A DNA stretch of 64,000 nucleotides from Demequina lignilytica (GTDB lineage: Bacteria > Actinomycetota > Actinomycetes > Actinomycetales > Demequinaceae). A model generated the notes under the pieces. That model did not search any database. It worked only from the letters and a program-made list of their open reading frames with translations, and was not told the DNA's origin. The position numbers and the translations under genes are program-made. Below, in pieces: positions 37,346-46,689 of the stretch. Position 1 is the stretch's first letter; each line of letters starts with the position of its first letter. The DNA lies in the NCBI RefSeq assembly GCF_030418305.1, contig NZ_JAUHPX010000005.1, positions 124,001 to 188,000 of the forward strand, read 5' to 3'.

Positions 37346-38233
37346 TCAGCCTCCGGGGCGTCGCGCCACCAGCGTGAAGGTGGACGGCAGCAGGTCGCGC
37401 TCGGAACCCGGCCACGCGAAGTCGCCGTCGGGGAGCTCGACCATCCGCTCGGCGAAGCGCCACGGCAGGTCGCGACCCTCCTCCATCGCCTCGATGGTCA
37501 GGCCGGCTCCGATCAGCGCGGTGACCACCTCGGAGATCGGGTGGACCCACTCGTAGGTGCGCGTCGAGGACACGGTGCCGTCCCCGACGTAGGTCGCGGC
37601 CTCGTCCCACTGCAGCGCGAGGCCGTCGTGGAAGTAGCGGTAGCGGGCGACCAGCTCGTCCCGCGCCTCGTCGAGGGTGAACAGCACGGGGTGCCCGTCG
37701 CGGATGTAGAACACGCCGCCGGGGCGCAGCAGCGCCGCGACCTGCCGCGCCCACGCGTCCAGGTCCCGCAGCCAGCCGATGGTGCCGATGCTGGTGTAGA
37801 CCACGTCGAAGTCACGGTCCGCGCCGAGTGCGCCGGAGACCAGCGCCCGCGCGTCCAGGACGTCCCCCTCGACCCAGGACGCCTCGATCCCGAGGGACGT
37901 CGCGAGGCCCGCCGCCGCCGCGAGCGCCGGGGCGGAGAAGTCGACGCCCACCACCGCGGCGCCGGCCCTCGCCAGGGAGATCGTGTCGGTGCCGATGTGG
38001 CACTGGAGATGGCACACGTCGAGCCCGCCGATGCTGCCGCCTGGCAGGAACCGGCTCAGGGTCGCGAGGTCCTTGCGCACCACCGTCGACAGGTGCGCCG
38101 GGTCCTCACGGTAGCGGTCGAGGCCGTAGGCCTCGACGTGGAGGGCAACGCGCTCGTCCCAGTTCGCGCGGTTGGCGGCCCGCGCATCGTCCCATCCGAT
38201 CGCGACACCGTCGACCGGCGCGGGCTCGGTCAC
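37346..38233 (-). CDS. Class I SAM-dependent methyltransferase
   Basis: A 295-residue methyltransferase. The core begins LDVCHLQCHIGTDTISLARAG (motif I, with acidic strand VVGVDFS after it), and the loop FDVVYTSIGTIGWL is motif IV-like. The N-terminal NRANWDERVALHVEAYGLDRYR resembles small-molecule or ubiquinone/biotin-type methyltransferases common in actinobacteria. Substrate unknown. The GTG start overlaps the stop of the DedA gene (GTGA), so the two are co-transcribed. One dispersed 10-mer encodes Trp-Asp-Asp-Ala. Confidence 0.82.
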   Translation of the reverse strand: MTEPAPVDGVAIGWDDARAANRANWDERVALHVEAYGLDRYREDPAHLSTVVRKDLATLSRFLPGGSIGGLDVCHLQCHIGTDTISLARAGAAVVGVDFSAPALAAAAGLATSLGIEASWVEGDVLDARALVSGALGADRDFDVVYTSIGTIGWLRDLDAWARQVAALLRPGGVFYIRDGHPVLFTLDEARDELVARYRYFHDGLALQWDEAATYVGDGTVSSTRTYEWVHPISEVVTALIGAGLTIEAMEEGRDLPWRFAERMVELPDGDFAWPGSERDLLPSTFTLVARRPGG

Positions 38234-38976
38234 GACTCGTCCTCCCCGTCGCGCGGGCCGGCGCCGCGGCGCTCCCGGCGCGGCGGGCGGACCTGGAGCT
38301 GGCCGGTCTCGACGCGCTGCTCGATCTCCCCGGCGAGGTCGGGCATCTCGGGCTCGGCGAAGCCCAGGCGCGCGAGGATCTTGTCGATGAGGAAGCCCAG
38401 CACCACCCCGCCGACGACGCCGATCACGATCGACACCACGATGTTGTCGGAGATCGACCCGGCGAAGATGCCCAGGATGGAGCCGTAGGTCGCCCAGATG
38501 GCGGCGGCGATCGCGTCGACCGTCATGAACCACTTGCGGGGATACCCGAGCGCACCGGCCGTGAGGTTGACCGCGACGCGACCCATGGGGATGAACCGGG
38601 CCGCGATGATGAACGTGGTGCCGCGCTTCTCGAGCGTGGTCTCGGCCCAGTCGAGGGTCTTCCGAGCGCGTGCGCGGGCGAAGAACGGATGCTTGCGGAC
38701 GTCGAAGCGCGACCCGACCCAGTACGCGATCTGGTCGCCGCACCAGGCGCCGGCCGCCGCGAACAGCCACGTCAGGTAGATCAGCGGGGTGCCGTTCTGC
38801 GACCACGCCGTCGCCGTGGCGATGACCACCGACTCGCTGGGCACCAGCGGGAAGATGCCGTCGATCAGCGACAGCAGGAAGACGCTCGGGTAGATCCACA
38901 GCGACTCGGTGAGCGTGAGGATCCACTCCTCCATCGCGTCGATCCAGTCGAACAGGACGTGCCAGAGCTCGTTCAC
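38230..38976 (-). CDS. DedA family membrane protein
   Basis: A 248-residue DedA/SNARE-associated protein with about five helices. The signature FPLVPSESVVIA (near 42-53), AAAGAWCGDQIAYWVG, and FIPMGRVAVNLTAGA, with its conserved Arg, match the family implicated in lipid-carrier (undecaprenyl phosphate) flipping and membrane homeostasis. A long basic/acidic cytosolic tail follows residue 205. The GTG is six bases after CAGACT, so it is likely leaderless. It precedes and overlaps the methyltransferase gene. Confidence 0.9.
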   Translation of the reverse strand: MNELWHVLFDWIDAMEEWILTLTESLWIYPSVFLLSLIDGIFPLVPSESVVIATATAWSQNGTPLIYLTWLFAAAGAWCGDQIAYWVGSRFDVRKHPFFARARARKTLDWAETTLEKRGTTFIIAARFIPMGRVAVNLTAGALGYPRKWFMTVDAIAAAIWATYGSILGIFAGSISDNIVVSIVIGVVGGVVLGFLIDKILARLGFAEPEMPDLAGEIEQRVETGQLQVRPPRRERRGAGPRDGEDES

Positions 38977-38988
38977 CCGCTCAGTCTG
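38976..38988 (-). promoter_or_regulatory. Leaderless -10 box of the DedA gene
   Basis: CAGACT on the minus strand (38983-38988) lies six bases before the GTG at 38976. The first base departs from TANNNT. Confidence 0.5.
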
Positions 38989-39050
38989 TCAGGGCTGACG
39001 CGCCGACGCGATGGGGTGATCCCCCGAGGGGGCTCCGTCGGGGGGAGGGT

Positions 39051-40412
39051 TCAGAGGCCCAGACGGGCGGCGACCACCGTGGCCAGGGACGAGGCATGAC
39101 GCTGCGCGTCCTCCGCCGTCGCGGCCTCCACCATCACCCGCACCAGCGGCTCCGTCCCCGACGGCCGCAGCAGCACGCGCCCGGCGTCGCCCAGCGCCTT
39201 GCGCGACGCGGCGACGGCGGCCTGCAGCTCGACGTCGGTATGGACCCGCGAGCGGTCGGCGTTGGGCACGTTGATGAGGACCTGAGGCAGCGTCTCGATC
39301 CCGGCGCACTGGTCGCGCAGGGGCCCGGCGGCCGCCACGCGCGCGCCCAGCAGCAGCGCGGTCAGGATGCCGTCGCCCGTGGTGGCGTGCTCGGCCACGA
39401 TCACGTGCCCGGACTGCTCGCCGCCCAGCGAGTAGCCGCCCTCGCGCATCGCCTCCAGCACGTAGCGGTCGCCCACGGCGGTCTCGACGATGTCGACGCC
39501 CGCCCGGCGCATCGCCTGATGCAGGCCCAGGTTGCTCATCACAGTGGCGACCAGCGTCGACCGGTACAGCGCGCCGGCCTCCTTCATCGCGATCGCGAGC
39601 AGACCCATGATCTGGTCGCCGTTCACCACCGCACCCGTGTGATCCACGGCGAGGCACCGGTCGGCGTCGCCGTCGAACGCGACGCCCAGGTCGGCGCCGG
39701 CCTCGACCACGGCGGCCTGCAGCTGCTCCAGGTGGGTCGACCCCACGCCGTCGTTGATGTTGAGGCCGTCGGGCGAGGCGTTGATGGTGGTCACCCGCGC
39801 GCCCGCGTTGGCGAGCGCGAGCGGTCCCACCGCGCTCGCGGCGCCGTGCGCCGCGTCGACCACGAGATGCACGCCGGCGAGCGGAGCGTCGGTCCCGGCG
39901 AACGCGCGGACGGCGGCGTCCACGTGCTCGACGTACTGCGCGGCCAGCTGCGGCGAGGCGACGATGCGCCCCACGGCATCACCCGTGGGCCGCTCCCAGG
40001 GCTCACCCAGGCGGCGCTCGATGGCCTCCTCGACGGAGTCGTCGAGCTTGTGGCCGCCGCGCGCGAAGAACTTGATGCCGTTGTCCGGCATCGGGTTGTG
40101 CGAGGCGGAGATCACCACGCCCAGGTCCGCGCCGGTCGCCGCGGTCAGGTACGCGACCGCGGGAGTCGGCAGCACGCCGGCGTCGAGGACGTCGACACCG
40201 GCGGAGGCGAGCCCGGCCGCCACGGCGGCCCCGAGGAACTCGCCCGACAGACGGGTGTCCCGCCCCAGGACAGCAACAGGACGGTGCCCGGAGAACTCGC
40301 CCCGCTCCCCCAGGATGTGAGCCGCCGCGACCGAGAGGTCGACGGCGAGCTCCGCTGTGAGGTCGCGGTTCGCGAGGCCCCGGACACCGTCCGTGCCGAA
40401 AAGTCGCGCCAT
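39051..40412 (-). CDS. glmM: Phosphoglucosamine mutase
   Basis: A 453-residue GlmM that converts glucosamine 6-phosphate to glucosamine 1-phosphate. It begins [19 protein letters not shown], carries the catalytic phosphoserine in [14 protein letters not shown] (Ser near 106), a metal loop DGDADR, and the C-terminal phosphate site [14 protein letters not shown]. It works directly after GlmS on the way to UDP-GlcNAc. The ATG at 40412 lies seven bases after a TAACCT box that overlaps the rpsI stop, so it can be read as leaderless or by read-through from rpsI. Confidence 0.97.
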   Translation of the reverse strand: MARLFGTDGVRGLANRDLTAELAVDLSVAAAHILGERGEFSGHRPVAVLGRDTRLSGEFLGAAVAAGLASAGVDVLDAGVLPTPAVAYLTAATGADLGVVISASHNPMPDNGIKFFARGGHKLDDSVEEAIERRLGEPWERPTGDAVGRIVASPQLAAQYVEHVDAAVRAFAGTDAPLAGVHLVVDAAHGAASAVGPLALANAGARVTTINASPDGLNINDGVGSTHLEQLQAAVVEAGADLGVAFDGDADRCLAVDHTGAVVNGDQIMGLLAIAMKEAGALYRSTLVATVMSNLGLHQAMRRAGVDIVETAVGDRYVLEAMREGGYSLGGEQSGHVIVAEHATTGDGILTALLLGARVAAAGPLRDQCAGIETLPQVLINVPNADRSRVHTDVELQAAVAASRKALGDAGRVLLRPSGTEPLVRVMVEAATAEDAQRHASSLATVVAARLGL

Positions 40413-40425
40413 GCGCGAGAGGTTA
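40412..40425 (-). promoter_or_regulatory. Leaderless -10 box of glmM
   Basis: TAACCT on the minus strand (40420-40425) lies seven bases before the glmM ATG and overlaps the rpsI stop codon. Confidence 0.5.
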
Positions 40426-40908
40426 GCGCTTCGAGTACTGAGGCGCGCGGCGGGCCTTCTTGAGACCGGCCTTCTTGCGCTCCACCACGCGGGCGTCACG
40501 GGTCAGGAAGCCCGCCTTCTTGAGCTCGCCGCGGTTGTTCTCCTCGTCGATCTCGTTGAGGGCGCGGGCCACGCCGAGGCGCAGCGCACCGGCCTGGCCC
40601 GAGGGGCCGCCGCCGTGGATGCGGGCGTGCACGTCGAACTTGCCCTCGATGTCGAGGAGCGCGAACGGCGAGTTCACCAGCTGCTGGTGCACCTTGTTCG
40701 GGAAGTAGTCCTCGAGGGTGCGGCCGTTGATGGTCCAGTTGCCGGTGCCGGGCACCAGGCGGACGCGGGCCACCGCCTCCTTGCGACGGCCGAGGCCGGC
40801 GCCGGGGGCGAGGTTGGTGACACCCTTGCCGCGCTCGGGCGCGGACTCGGAGGTGTACTCGGTGGGGGTCTCGTTGTCGACCTCGGTCGTCACATCTGCC
40901 ACTTTCAT
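40423..40908 (-). CDS. rpsI: 30S ribosomal protein S9
   Basis: A 161-residue S9. The conserved body starts at [18 protein letters not shown] and ends in the universal basic tail [12 protein letters not shown], which reaches toward the P-site tRNA. About 30 extra acidic residues ([18 protein letters not shown]) precede the body, as in several actinobacteria. It follows rplM by 22 bases as the usual L13-S9 operon. Confidence 0.97.
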   Translation of the reverse strand: MKVADVTTEVDNETPTEYTSESAPERGKGVTNLAPGAGLGRRKEAVARVRLVPGTGNWTINGRTLEDYFPNKVHQQLVNSPFALLDIEGKFDVHARIHGGGPSGQAGALRLGVARALNEIDEENNRGELKKAGFLTRDARVVERKKAGLKKARRAPQYSKR

Positions 40909-40930
40909 CGATCCTTAAACTCTGCGGCGC

Positions 40931-41374
40931 TTACTGCGCGACCTGGGAGATCTCGAAGACCTCGGGCTGCTGCGCGGCGTGCGGGTGCTCGGCACCCGCG
41001 TACACCTTGAGGTGCTTGAGCTGCGCGGCGCCCAGCTTGGTCTTGGGGAGCATGCCCTTGACGGCGTTCTCGATCACCTTGCGGGGGTTCTTCTCGAGGA
41101 GCTCGCCGATCGGGACGGCCGAGAGACCGCCCGGGAAGCCCGAGTGGCGGTACACCATCTTGTCGGTGAGCTTGGCGCCCGAGAGGGCCACCTTCTCGGC
41201 GTTGATGACGATGACGAAGTCACCGCCGTCGACGTGGGGCGCGAACGTCGCCTTGTGCTTGCCGCGAAGCAGCGAAGCGGCCTGGGAGGCCAGACGACCG
41301 AGGACCACGTCAGTAGCGTCGATGACGTACCAGTTCTTGGTGACGTCACCCGGCTTGGGAGAATACGTACGCAC
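40931..41374 (-). CDS. rplM: 50S ribosomal protein L13
   Basis: A 147-residue L13 with the start [30 protein letters not shown], the [18 protein letters not shown] hairpin and the C-terminal [15 protein letters not shown]. It binds early to 23S rRNA. The GTG start has the AAGG-type site upstream. A good sigma-70 promoter (TTGAAA, 17 bases, TATGAT) lies about 130 bases upstream and would drive rplM-rpsI, possibly reading on into glmM. Confidence 0.97.
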   Translation of the reverse strand: MRTYSPKPGDVTKNWYVIDATDVVLGRLASQAASLLRGKHKATFAPHVDGGDFVIVINAEKVALSGAKLTDKMVYRHSGFPGGLSAVPIGELLEKNPRKVIENAVKGMLPKTKLGAAQLKHLKVYAGAEHPHAAQQPEVFEISQVAQ

Positions 41375-41501
41375 TGTGAAGCCTTACTTCTACTCGTTCT
41401 GGTGGACGATGCCGGACGGGCATCGCGAAGCAATTCGGTCGGCGGGTCCTGCGGAGGCGAGTGGGAGGCACCGTCCACGAGGGAACGCACAACGACGCAC
41501 C

Positions 41502-41530
41502 ATCATACGCGGGTCTCGCCATGATTTCAA
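41502..41530 (-). promoter_or_regulatory. Sigma-70 promoter of rplM-rpsI
   Basis: On the minus strand TTGAAA (41525-41530) and TATGAT (41502-41507) are separated by 17 bases, a near-consensus vegetative promoter. Predicted transcription starts near 41495, giving a leader of about 120 bases. Confidence 0.85.
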
Positions 41531-41531
41531 T

Positions 41532-41551
41532 CCGACCCCCGCGCTCGGGCG
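41532..41551 (-). repeat. 20-bp element shared with the S10 operon leader
   Basis: This 20-mer is identical to the one at 59875-59894. On the minus strand it begins CGCCCGAGCGCGGG and contains a CCCG-AGCG-CGGG mini-hairpin. Here it abuts the -35 box of the rplM promoter. Confidence 0.75.
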
Positions 41552-41557
41552 CGTCGA

Positions 41558-42412
41558 TCACGGCAGGGTGCGCCGCCCTCGGGTAGCCTTGGCGCGCGCC
41601 GCGAGCTCCGCGTCCTCCGGGTAGCCCACCTCCTCGAGCGTGAGCCCGTGCGGCGGCGCGACCGCGACGGCCTGCGAGCGCTCGGACCCCGAGGCGATCG
41701 CGGCGAACCAGTCGAGGTGCCGGCGACCCTCCCCCACGGCCAGCAGCGCGCCCACGAGGGAGCGCACCATGGAGTGGCAGAACGCGTCCGCGCGCACGGT
41801 CGCGACCACCAGCCCGGTGTCCGGCCCGTCCGTCTCGCGCACCCACGACAGCTCCTTGAGCTCCCGGATGGTGGTCGCCCCCTCGCGGGCCTTGCAGAAG
41901 GGCGCGAAGTCGCGCAGACCCCTCAAGATGGACGATGCGGCGTTGAGGGCGTCGACGTCGAGAGGGCGTCCCACCGCGAGGACGTGGCGGCGCAGCAGCA
42001 CGTCGGGCACCGCGTCGGTGACGCGGTAGGCGTAGCGCCGCTCGGTGGCCGAGAACCGGGCGTCGAATCCCGCCGGCGCCACCGCGACCGACCGGACCAC
42101 CGCATCGTCCGGCAGCACGCCGTTGAGGCGGGTCAGCAGGCCCTCGGCCGGGGTGCGCTCGGCACGGCCCGGCATCCGGGCCCAGGCCCCCGCGTCGATG
42201 TCGACATGCGCGACCTGGCCGCGGGCGTGCACGCCCGCATCCGTGCGCCCCGCGACGGTCACGCGAGGGTGCGCCTCCTGGCGGACCACCCGCGCGAGGG
42301 CGTCCTCGAGGACGCCCTGGACGGTCCGCAGGCCCGGCTGCGTCGCCCAGCCGGAGAAGTCGGTCCCGTCATAGGAAAGATCGAGGCGGGCCCGCACAGT
42401 CTCAGGGAGCAT
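41558..42412 (-). CDS. truA: tRNA pseudouridine synthase A
   Basis: A 284-residue TruA that isomerises U38-U40 of tRNA anticodon arms. The catalytic Asp is in [14 protein letters not shown] (near residue 56). [21 protein letters not shown] opens the fold, and [17 protein letters not shown] is the conserved C-terminal helix. It lies in its usual place after rplQ, 41 bases downstream. Two dispersed 10-mers lie within the gene (41930 and 42101). Confidence 0.96.
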   Translation of the reverse strand: MLPETVRARLDLSYDGTDFSGWATQPGLRTVQGVLEDALARVVRQEAHPRVTVAGRTDAGVHARGQVAHVDIDAGAWARMPGRAERTPAEGLLTRLNGVLPDDAVVRSVAVAPAGFDARFSATERRYAYRVTDAVPDVLLRRHVLAVGRPLDVDALNAASSILRGLRDFAPFCKAREGATTIRELKELSWVRETDGPDTGLVVATVRADAFCHSMVRSLVGALLAVGEGRRHLDWFAAIASGSERSQAVAVAPPHGLTLEEVGYPEDAELAARAKATRGRRTLP

Positions 42413-42453
42413 GTGCGGACCCGCCTCGGGTGGTCTTCAGGCGAAGACGGAGG

Positions 42454-42969
42454 TTACTTGGCCTCGTCGGCCTCGGCCGCGGGGGCCTCGGTCTCGACAG
42501 CCTCGACGGTCTCCTCGGCCGCGGGGGCCTCCTCGACCTTCTCGGCCTTCTTGGGCGCGGCCTTCTTGGTGGCCTTCTCGGCCTCCTTGGCGACGGCCTT
42601 CTTCGCGGGGGCGCCGAACTCGACCAGCTCGATCACCGCGAGGGGCGCGTTGTCGCCCTTGCGGAAGCCGACCTTGGTGATGCGGGTGTAGCCGCCGTCA
42701 CGCTCGGCGAAGCCGGGGCCGATCTCCGTGAAGAGCTTGTGGACGACGCCCTTGTCCGAGAGGATCCCGAGCACCTTGCGGCGCGAGGCGAGGTCGCCGC
42801 GCTTGGCGAAGGTGACCAGACGCTCGGCGTAGGGGCGCAGGCGCTTGGCCTTGGTCACGGTGGTGGTGATGCGGCCGTGCTCGAACAGGCTCTGCGAGAG
42901 GTTCGCGAGCATCTGACGCTCGTGCGCGGGGCCGCCGCCCAGGCGGGCACCCTTGGTGGGGGTAGGCAT
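42454..42969 (-). CDS. rplQ: 50S ribosomal protein L17 with long acidic/Lys tail
   Basis: A 171-residue L17. The conserved body ([24 protein letters not shown] to [10 protein letters not shown], about 1-120) lies at the polypeptide exit. The remaining about 50 residues form a low-complexity Ala/Glu/Lys/Val tail (for example [19 protein letters not shown]), making the protein much longer than the common 115-130 residues. The tail composition resembles the N-extension of L15 and the C-tail of S3 here. An AAGGAG ribosome site precedes the ATG. Confidence 0.96.
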   Translation of the reverse strand: MPTPTKGARLGGGPAHERQMLANLSQSLFEHGRITTTVTKAKRLRPYAERLVTFAKRGDLASRRKVLGILSDKGVVHKLFTEIGPGFAERDGGYTRITKVGFRKGDNAPLAVIELVEFGAPAKKAVAKEAEKATKKAAPKKAEKVEEAPAAEETVEAVETEAPAAEADEAK

Positions 42970-42987
42970 GATTGAGAATTCTCCTTG

Positions 42988-43974
42988 TTACTCGTCGCTG
43001 CCCGAGAAGTACACGGACGACGCGCTGTCGTACTCGACGGCACCGTCCTTCAGGGAGAAGCCCAGCTCGGCGAGCTTCTCCTTGACCTCGGTGATCGACT
43101 TCTGGCCGAAGTTGCGGATGTCCATGAGGTCCGCCTCCGAGCGAGCGGTGAGCTCACCCACGGTGTGGATGCCCTCGCGCTTGAGGCAGTTGTAGGACCG
43201 CTGGGTGAGGTTCAGCTCCTCGATCGGCTGGTTGTAGTCCTCCTCGAGGGACTCGTCGGTGTCCGACGGGCCGATCTCGATGCCCTCGGCGGCCTCGTTG
43301 AGGCCGCGAGCGAGGGAGAACAGCTCCACCAGCGTCGAGCCGGCCGAGGCCAGCGCGTCGCGCGGGGAGATGGAGGACTTGGTCTCGACGTCGATGACCA
43401 GCTCGTCGAAGTCCGTGCGCTGCGCGACACGGGTGGCCTCGACCTTGTAGGTCACCTTGAGCACCGGCGAGTAGATCGAGTCGACCGGGATCTGGCCGAT
43501 CTCCGCGTCGTAGCTCTTGTTGAGGGCGGCGGGCACGTAGCCGCGGCCGCGCTCGACGGTGAGCTCCACCTCGAACTTCGCCTTCGCGTTGAGCGTGGCG
43601 ATGTGGAGGTCGGGGTTGTGGATCTCGACGCCGGCCGGCGGCGCGATGTCGGCACCGGTGACGGCGCCGGCGCCCGACTTGCGCAGGTACATGACCACGG
43701 GCTCGTCGTGCTCCGAGGAGACCACCAGGTTCTTGAGGTTCAGGAGGATCTCGGTGACATCCTCCTTCACGCCGTCGATGGTGGTGAACTCGTGGAGGAC
43801 GCCCTCGAAGCGCACCGACGTGATGGCCGCGCCCGGGATGGACGAGAGCAGGGTGCGGCGCAGCGAGTTGCCCAGCGTGTAGCCGAAGCCCGGCTCCAGC
43901 GGCTTGAGCGAGAACTGCGAACGGTTCTCCGAGATGACCTTCTCGGTCAGCGTGGGACGCTGTGCGATCAGCAC
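42988..43974 (-). CDS. rpoA: RNA polymerase alpha subunit
   Basis: A 328-residue alpha subunit. The N-terminal dimerisation domain starts [47 protein letters not shown]. The C-terminal domain (about 245-315) has the [20 protein letters not shown] helix that binds UP elements and activators. The GTG at 43974 is chosen over an ATG 21 bases upstream because GGAAAGGA is well placed and homologues begin here. The gene follows rpsK without rpsD between, as in Streptomyces and many Micrococcales. Confidence 0.97.
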   Translation of the reverse strand: MLIAQRPTLTEKVISENRSQFSLKPLEPGFGYTLGNSLRRTLLSSIPGAAITSVRFEGVLHEFTTIDGVKEDVTEILLNLKNLVVSSEHDEPVVMYLRKSGAGAVTGADIAPPAGVEIHNPDLHIATLNAKAKFEVELTVERGRGYVPAALNKSYDAEIGQIPVDSIYSPVLKVTYKVEATRVAQRTDFDELVIDVETKSSISPRDALASAGSTLVELFSLARGLNEAAEGIEIGPSDTDESLEEDYNQPIEELNLTQRSYNCLKREGIHTVGELTARSEADLMDIRNFGQKSITEVKEKLAELGFSLKDGAVEYDSASSVYFSGSDE

Positions 43975-44070
43975 GGTTGTTTCCTTTCCGAGCATCCGCT
44001 ATTTGATGCTCGCGAATCCTGTCCGGTATCGGTCCGGTCAGGGCCAGAAGCTGAGATGGAAGGGCGGTCG

Positions 44071-44097
44071 GCGGGCCGATGCGAGGCATCGGCCCGC
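44071..44097 (-). terminator. Hairpin between rpsK and rpoA
   Basis: A 12-base perfect stem (44071-44082 with 44086-44097) and a GAG loop, extendable by CGGTC/GACCG with one bulged base, in the 161-base gap between rpsK and rpoA. No T-run follows, so it could reduce or process the message rather than end it. Confidence 0.55.
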
Positions 44098-44135
44098 GAC
44101 CGGGCGCGCGCAAGCAGGACCTGCGCGCTGACGTG

Positions 44136-44525
44136 CTAGTTGCGGCGGCGCTTGGGCGGACGGCAGCCGTTGTGCGCCTGCGGGGTGACGTCCTTGATGG
44201 AGGTCACCTCGAGGCCGGCGGCGGTCAGCGAGCGGATCGCGGTGTCGCGACCCGAGCCCGGGCCCTTGACGAACACGTCGACCTTGCTCATGCCGGCCTC
44301 GGTGGCACGGCGAGCGGCGGCCTCGGCGGCCATCTGGGCGGCGTAGGGGGTCGACTTGCGCGAACCCTTGAAGCCCACCTGGCCGGAGGACGACCACGAC
44401 ACGACGGCGCCCGAGGGGTCCGTGATCGAGATGATCGTGTTGTTGAAGGTGGACTTGATGTGCGCCTGACCGTGCGCGACGGTCTTCTTGATCTTCTTGC
44501 GCGGCTTGCGAGTAGGAGCGGCCAT
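44136..44525 (-). CDS. rpsK: 30S ribosomal protein S11
   Basis: A 129-residue S11 with basic N-terminus [18 protein letters not shown], the core [40 protein letters not shown], and the C-terminal [18 protein letters not shown]. It sits on the platform near the Shine-Dalgarno helix. It starts three bases after the rpsM stop and belongs to the alpha operon. Confidence 0.98.
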   Translation of the reverse strand: MAAPTRKPRKKIKKTVAHGQAHIKSTFNNTIISITDPSGAVVSWSSSGQVGFKGSRKSTPYAAQMAAEAAARRATEAGMSKVDVFVKGPGSGRDTAIRSLTAAGLEVTSIKDVTPQAHNGCRPPKRRRN

Positions 44526-44528
44526 GTC

Positions 44529-44897
<369 letters not shown>

Positions 44898-44964
44898 GGT
44901 GAAGTTCTACTCCATCAGTAGTCGGAGGTCTGACGCTCGACCGCCCCGCTGTGTTCTGTGCGGG

Positions 44965-44984
44965 CCCCGGCCTCCGAGCCGGGG
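44965..44984 (-). other. Stem-loop between rpmJ and rpsM
   Basis: CCCCGGC (44965-44971) pairs with GCCGGGG (44978-44984) around a 6-base loop. There is no T-run. It could be an attenuator or RNA-processing site in the infA-rpmJ-rpsM message. Confidence 0.4.
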
Positions 44985-45023
44985 GTTTGATGCATATGGC
45001 CGAACGAGGATGTGCTGTTGTGT

Positions 45024-45137
45024 CTAGCCCTGACGCTGCTTGTGGCGCAGGTTCTCGCAGATGACCATCACGCGGCCATTGCGTCGGATGACCTTGCACT
45101 TGTCGCAGATCGGCTTGACGCTGGGCTTAACCTTCAT
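45024..45137 (-). CDS. rpmJ: 50S ribosomal protein L36
   Basis: A 37-residue L36, too short for most gene finders. It begins [21 protein letters not shown], followed by [14 protein letters not shown]. Cys pairs CDKC and C27 plus H32 form the zinc ribbon (C+ form). It directly follows infA (48-base gap), as in most bacteria. The ATG is preceded by AAGAACC, a weak ribosome site. Confidence 0.97.
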   Translation of the reverse strand: MKVKPSVKPICDKCKVIRRNGRVMVICENLRHKQRQG

Positions 45138-45185
45138 GGTTCTTTCCTGCGTCGCTCTCGCGCACGGATGCGCTCGGGCGACGAC

Positions 45186-45407
45186 TCACTTGTAGCGGTA
45201 GACGATCCGGCCGCGGGACAGGTCATAGGGGCTGAGCTCCACCACCACGCGGTCCTCGGGGAGGATCCGGATGTAGTGCTGGCGCATCTTCCCGGAGATG
45301 TGAGCGAGCACCAGGTGCCCGTTCGTCAGCTCCACTCGGAACGATGCGTTGGGCAGGGCTTCGACCACCACGCCCTCGACCTCGATGACTCCGTCTTTCT
45401 TGGCCAT
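45186..45407 (-). CDS. infA: Translation initiation factor IF-1
   Basis: A 73-residue IF-1, an S1-like OB-fold protein that blocks the A site during initiation. It begins [31 protein letters not shown] and ends [12 protein letters not shown] clear sigma-70 promoter (TTGAGT, 17 bases, TATAGT) lies about 60 bases upstream and starts the infA-rpmJ-rpsM-rpsK transcript. Upstream lies the repeat-protein cluster rather than the expected map gene. Confidence 0.98.
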   Translation of the reverse strand: MAKKDGVIEVEGVVVEALPNASFRVELTNGHLVLAHISGKMRQHYIRILPEDRVVVELSPYDLSRGRIVYRYK

Positions 45408-45463
45408 TACTCCGCTAACGTTGATTGACAGGGATGTGGGCGCGCAAAAACGCCCAACAGAAA

Positions 45464-45492
45464 ACTATACGCGAAGTGAGCGCGCGACTCAA
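45464..45492 (-). promoter_or_regulatory. Sigma-70 promoter of infA
   Basis: On the minus strand TTGAGT (45487-45492) and TATAGT (45464-45469) are separated by 17 bases. The predicted leader is about 50 bases and can fold a GGGCG/CGCCC stem before the infA start. Confidence 0.85.
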
Positions 45493-45512
45493 GGCGGGCG
45501 TCAGCGCCCGCC
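45493..45512 (-). terminator. Terminator between the repeat-protein genes and infA
   Basis: GGCGGGCG (45493-45500) and CGCCCGCC (45505-45512) form a perfect 8-base stem with a 4-base loop. It lies after the last LRV-like gene and directly before the infA promoter, so the added genes appear insulated from infA. Confidence 0.65.
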
Positions 45513-45551
45513 GAGCGGAGGACTTCAGAGTAGCGTCCGGGGCCGCCGTTG

Positions 45552-45857
45552 TCAGCGGAAGGAGTTCCGCAGGCGCTGAACGGCGAGCTCGGAGATGGCG
45601 GCGTCGCGGTGGTCGGCGAGCCTGCGGACCACCGAGGACGGCGTGCGGGGGTTGGCCAGGAGCGCGCGCAGCACGTCCGGGTGGCGGTCGTGACCGAGCG
45701 AGGTGAGCGCGGCGACGGGGCAGTCCGCGCGCGACGCGACGATCGCGCGCACCGAGGACTCGCGGTGCGCGGCCAGCGGCAGCAGGTCCGAGGGCATGGC
45801 CTCAGGATCGCGGGCACGCAGGAGGTCGGTCGCAAGATCGGTGGCTGGCGTCTCCAC
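45552..45857 (-). CDS. LRV/HEAT-like repeat protein A
   Basis: A 101-residue all-helical repeat protein. The segment DCPVAALTSLGHDRHPDVLRALLANPRTPSSVVRRLADH-type shows about 24-residue units with Leu/Val at fixed spacings and a Cys in DCP, recalling leucine-rich-repeat-variant (LRV) proteins. It is the shortest of three tandem paralogues and may hold only three to four units. The GTG start is chosen because GGAG lies seven bases upstream and the codons before it lose the repeat pattern. Function unknown; a protein-binding scaffold is the simplest idea. Confidence 0.65.
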   Translation of the reverse strand: METPATDLATDLLRARDPEAMPSDLLPLAAHRESSVRAIVASRADCPVAALTSLGHDRHPDVLRALLANPRTPSSVVRRLADHRDAAISELAVQRLRNSFR

Positions 45858-45983
45858 GGTGCGTCTCCATCCATGCCGAGGGTTCCTCCCCTCATGGTGA
45901 CGCGTGCGCGGTCCCGGCGCCAGGCGATGTGAGAAATCCGACGAAAACGGAGGGTTGGCACCAATCCCCCACCGGGGCACCGG

Positions 45984-46583
45984 TCACGCCCAGCGGGTGG
46001 TCGGGGCCGCGTCGCGACGCACGGCGGGGCGGGGTGCGTAGGTGCGGGCGGTGCGCTGTCCGACCGGGGACTGCGCGGGCGAGTCCGGCGTCGGCCGCGC
46101 CTCGCGCGCCCCCTCCTCGAGCTCGGGCACCAGGCTGCGGGCGGTGACGACCGTGCCGTCGAGGGCCCGACGCGCGAGCCGCGCGACCTCGTCCCGCCGG
46201 TGCCCGGCGAGCGTCTCGAGCACCCGCCGCGGCGCGCCCTCCGAGCGGGCGAGCGCCTTGAGCACGGCGACGTCACGGTCCCGGGCTAGCTCCTCGGCGA
46301 CGGCGGCGAACAGCTCCTTGTTCGAGGCGAGCGCGATGCGCACCGAGGCGCGGCGGTCGTGGAGCAGGTTCGCCTGCACGCCGAGCGGGCAGTCGTGGCG
46401 CGCCGCGATCGCCTCGCGGATCTCCGGCTCGCGCCGGCGCGACAGCTCGATCGCTCGTGCCCGGGCGAGGGTCGCCGTGCGGGCCTCCATGACCAGGGCG
46501 CGGATCGCATCGTCCTGCGCCGCCCCATGCACGGCGACCCCCGACGCCGCCATGAGCGCGCTCGACCAGCCCTGGTCCGCCAT
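45984..46583 (-). CDS. LRV/HEAT-like repeat protein B
   Basis: A 199-residue protein. Residues about 35-145 contain the same repeat type as protein A (HDCPLGVQANLLHD, then VRIALASNKELFAAVAEELARD, LKALARSEGAPRRVLETLAGH). The C-terminal about 60 residues are Pro/Ala/Arg-rich and probably disordered. The ATG at 46583 has GGAGG five bases upstream. It has no signal peptide or membrane helix and is likely cytosolic. The second of three paralogues in the same orientation, 126 bases upstream of A. Confidence 0.65.
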   Translation of the reverse strand: MADQGWSSALMAASGVAVHGAAQDDAIRALVMEARTATLARARAIELSRRREPEIREAIAARHDCPLGVQANLLHDRRASVRIALASNKELFAAVAEELARDRDVAVLKALARSEGAPRRVLETLAGHRRDEVARLARRALDGTVVTARSLVPELEEGAREARPTPDSPAQSPVGQRTARTYAPRPAVRRDAAPTTRWA

Positions 46584-46689
46584 CACGCCCTCCCCTCGCT
46601 GTGAGGAGGACGCTACGGAGGCGAGATGACCGTGCGCTGTCGGTCAGGTGTACGCCAGGTAGCGGGGGCGCGAACTCCTGGTGCCGGTG

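Noticed and set aside
40931-41374. Known L13 leader RNA family upstream of rplM
   Set aside because: The described L13 leaders are from low-GC Gram-positives, and I could not see their fold in the roughly 120-base leader here.
43975-43995. rpoA starting at the ATG at 43995
   Set aside because: It would add seven unrelated residues; GGAAAGGA fits the GTG at 43974 and RpoA homologues start there.
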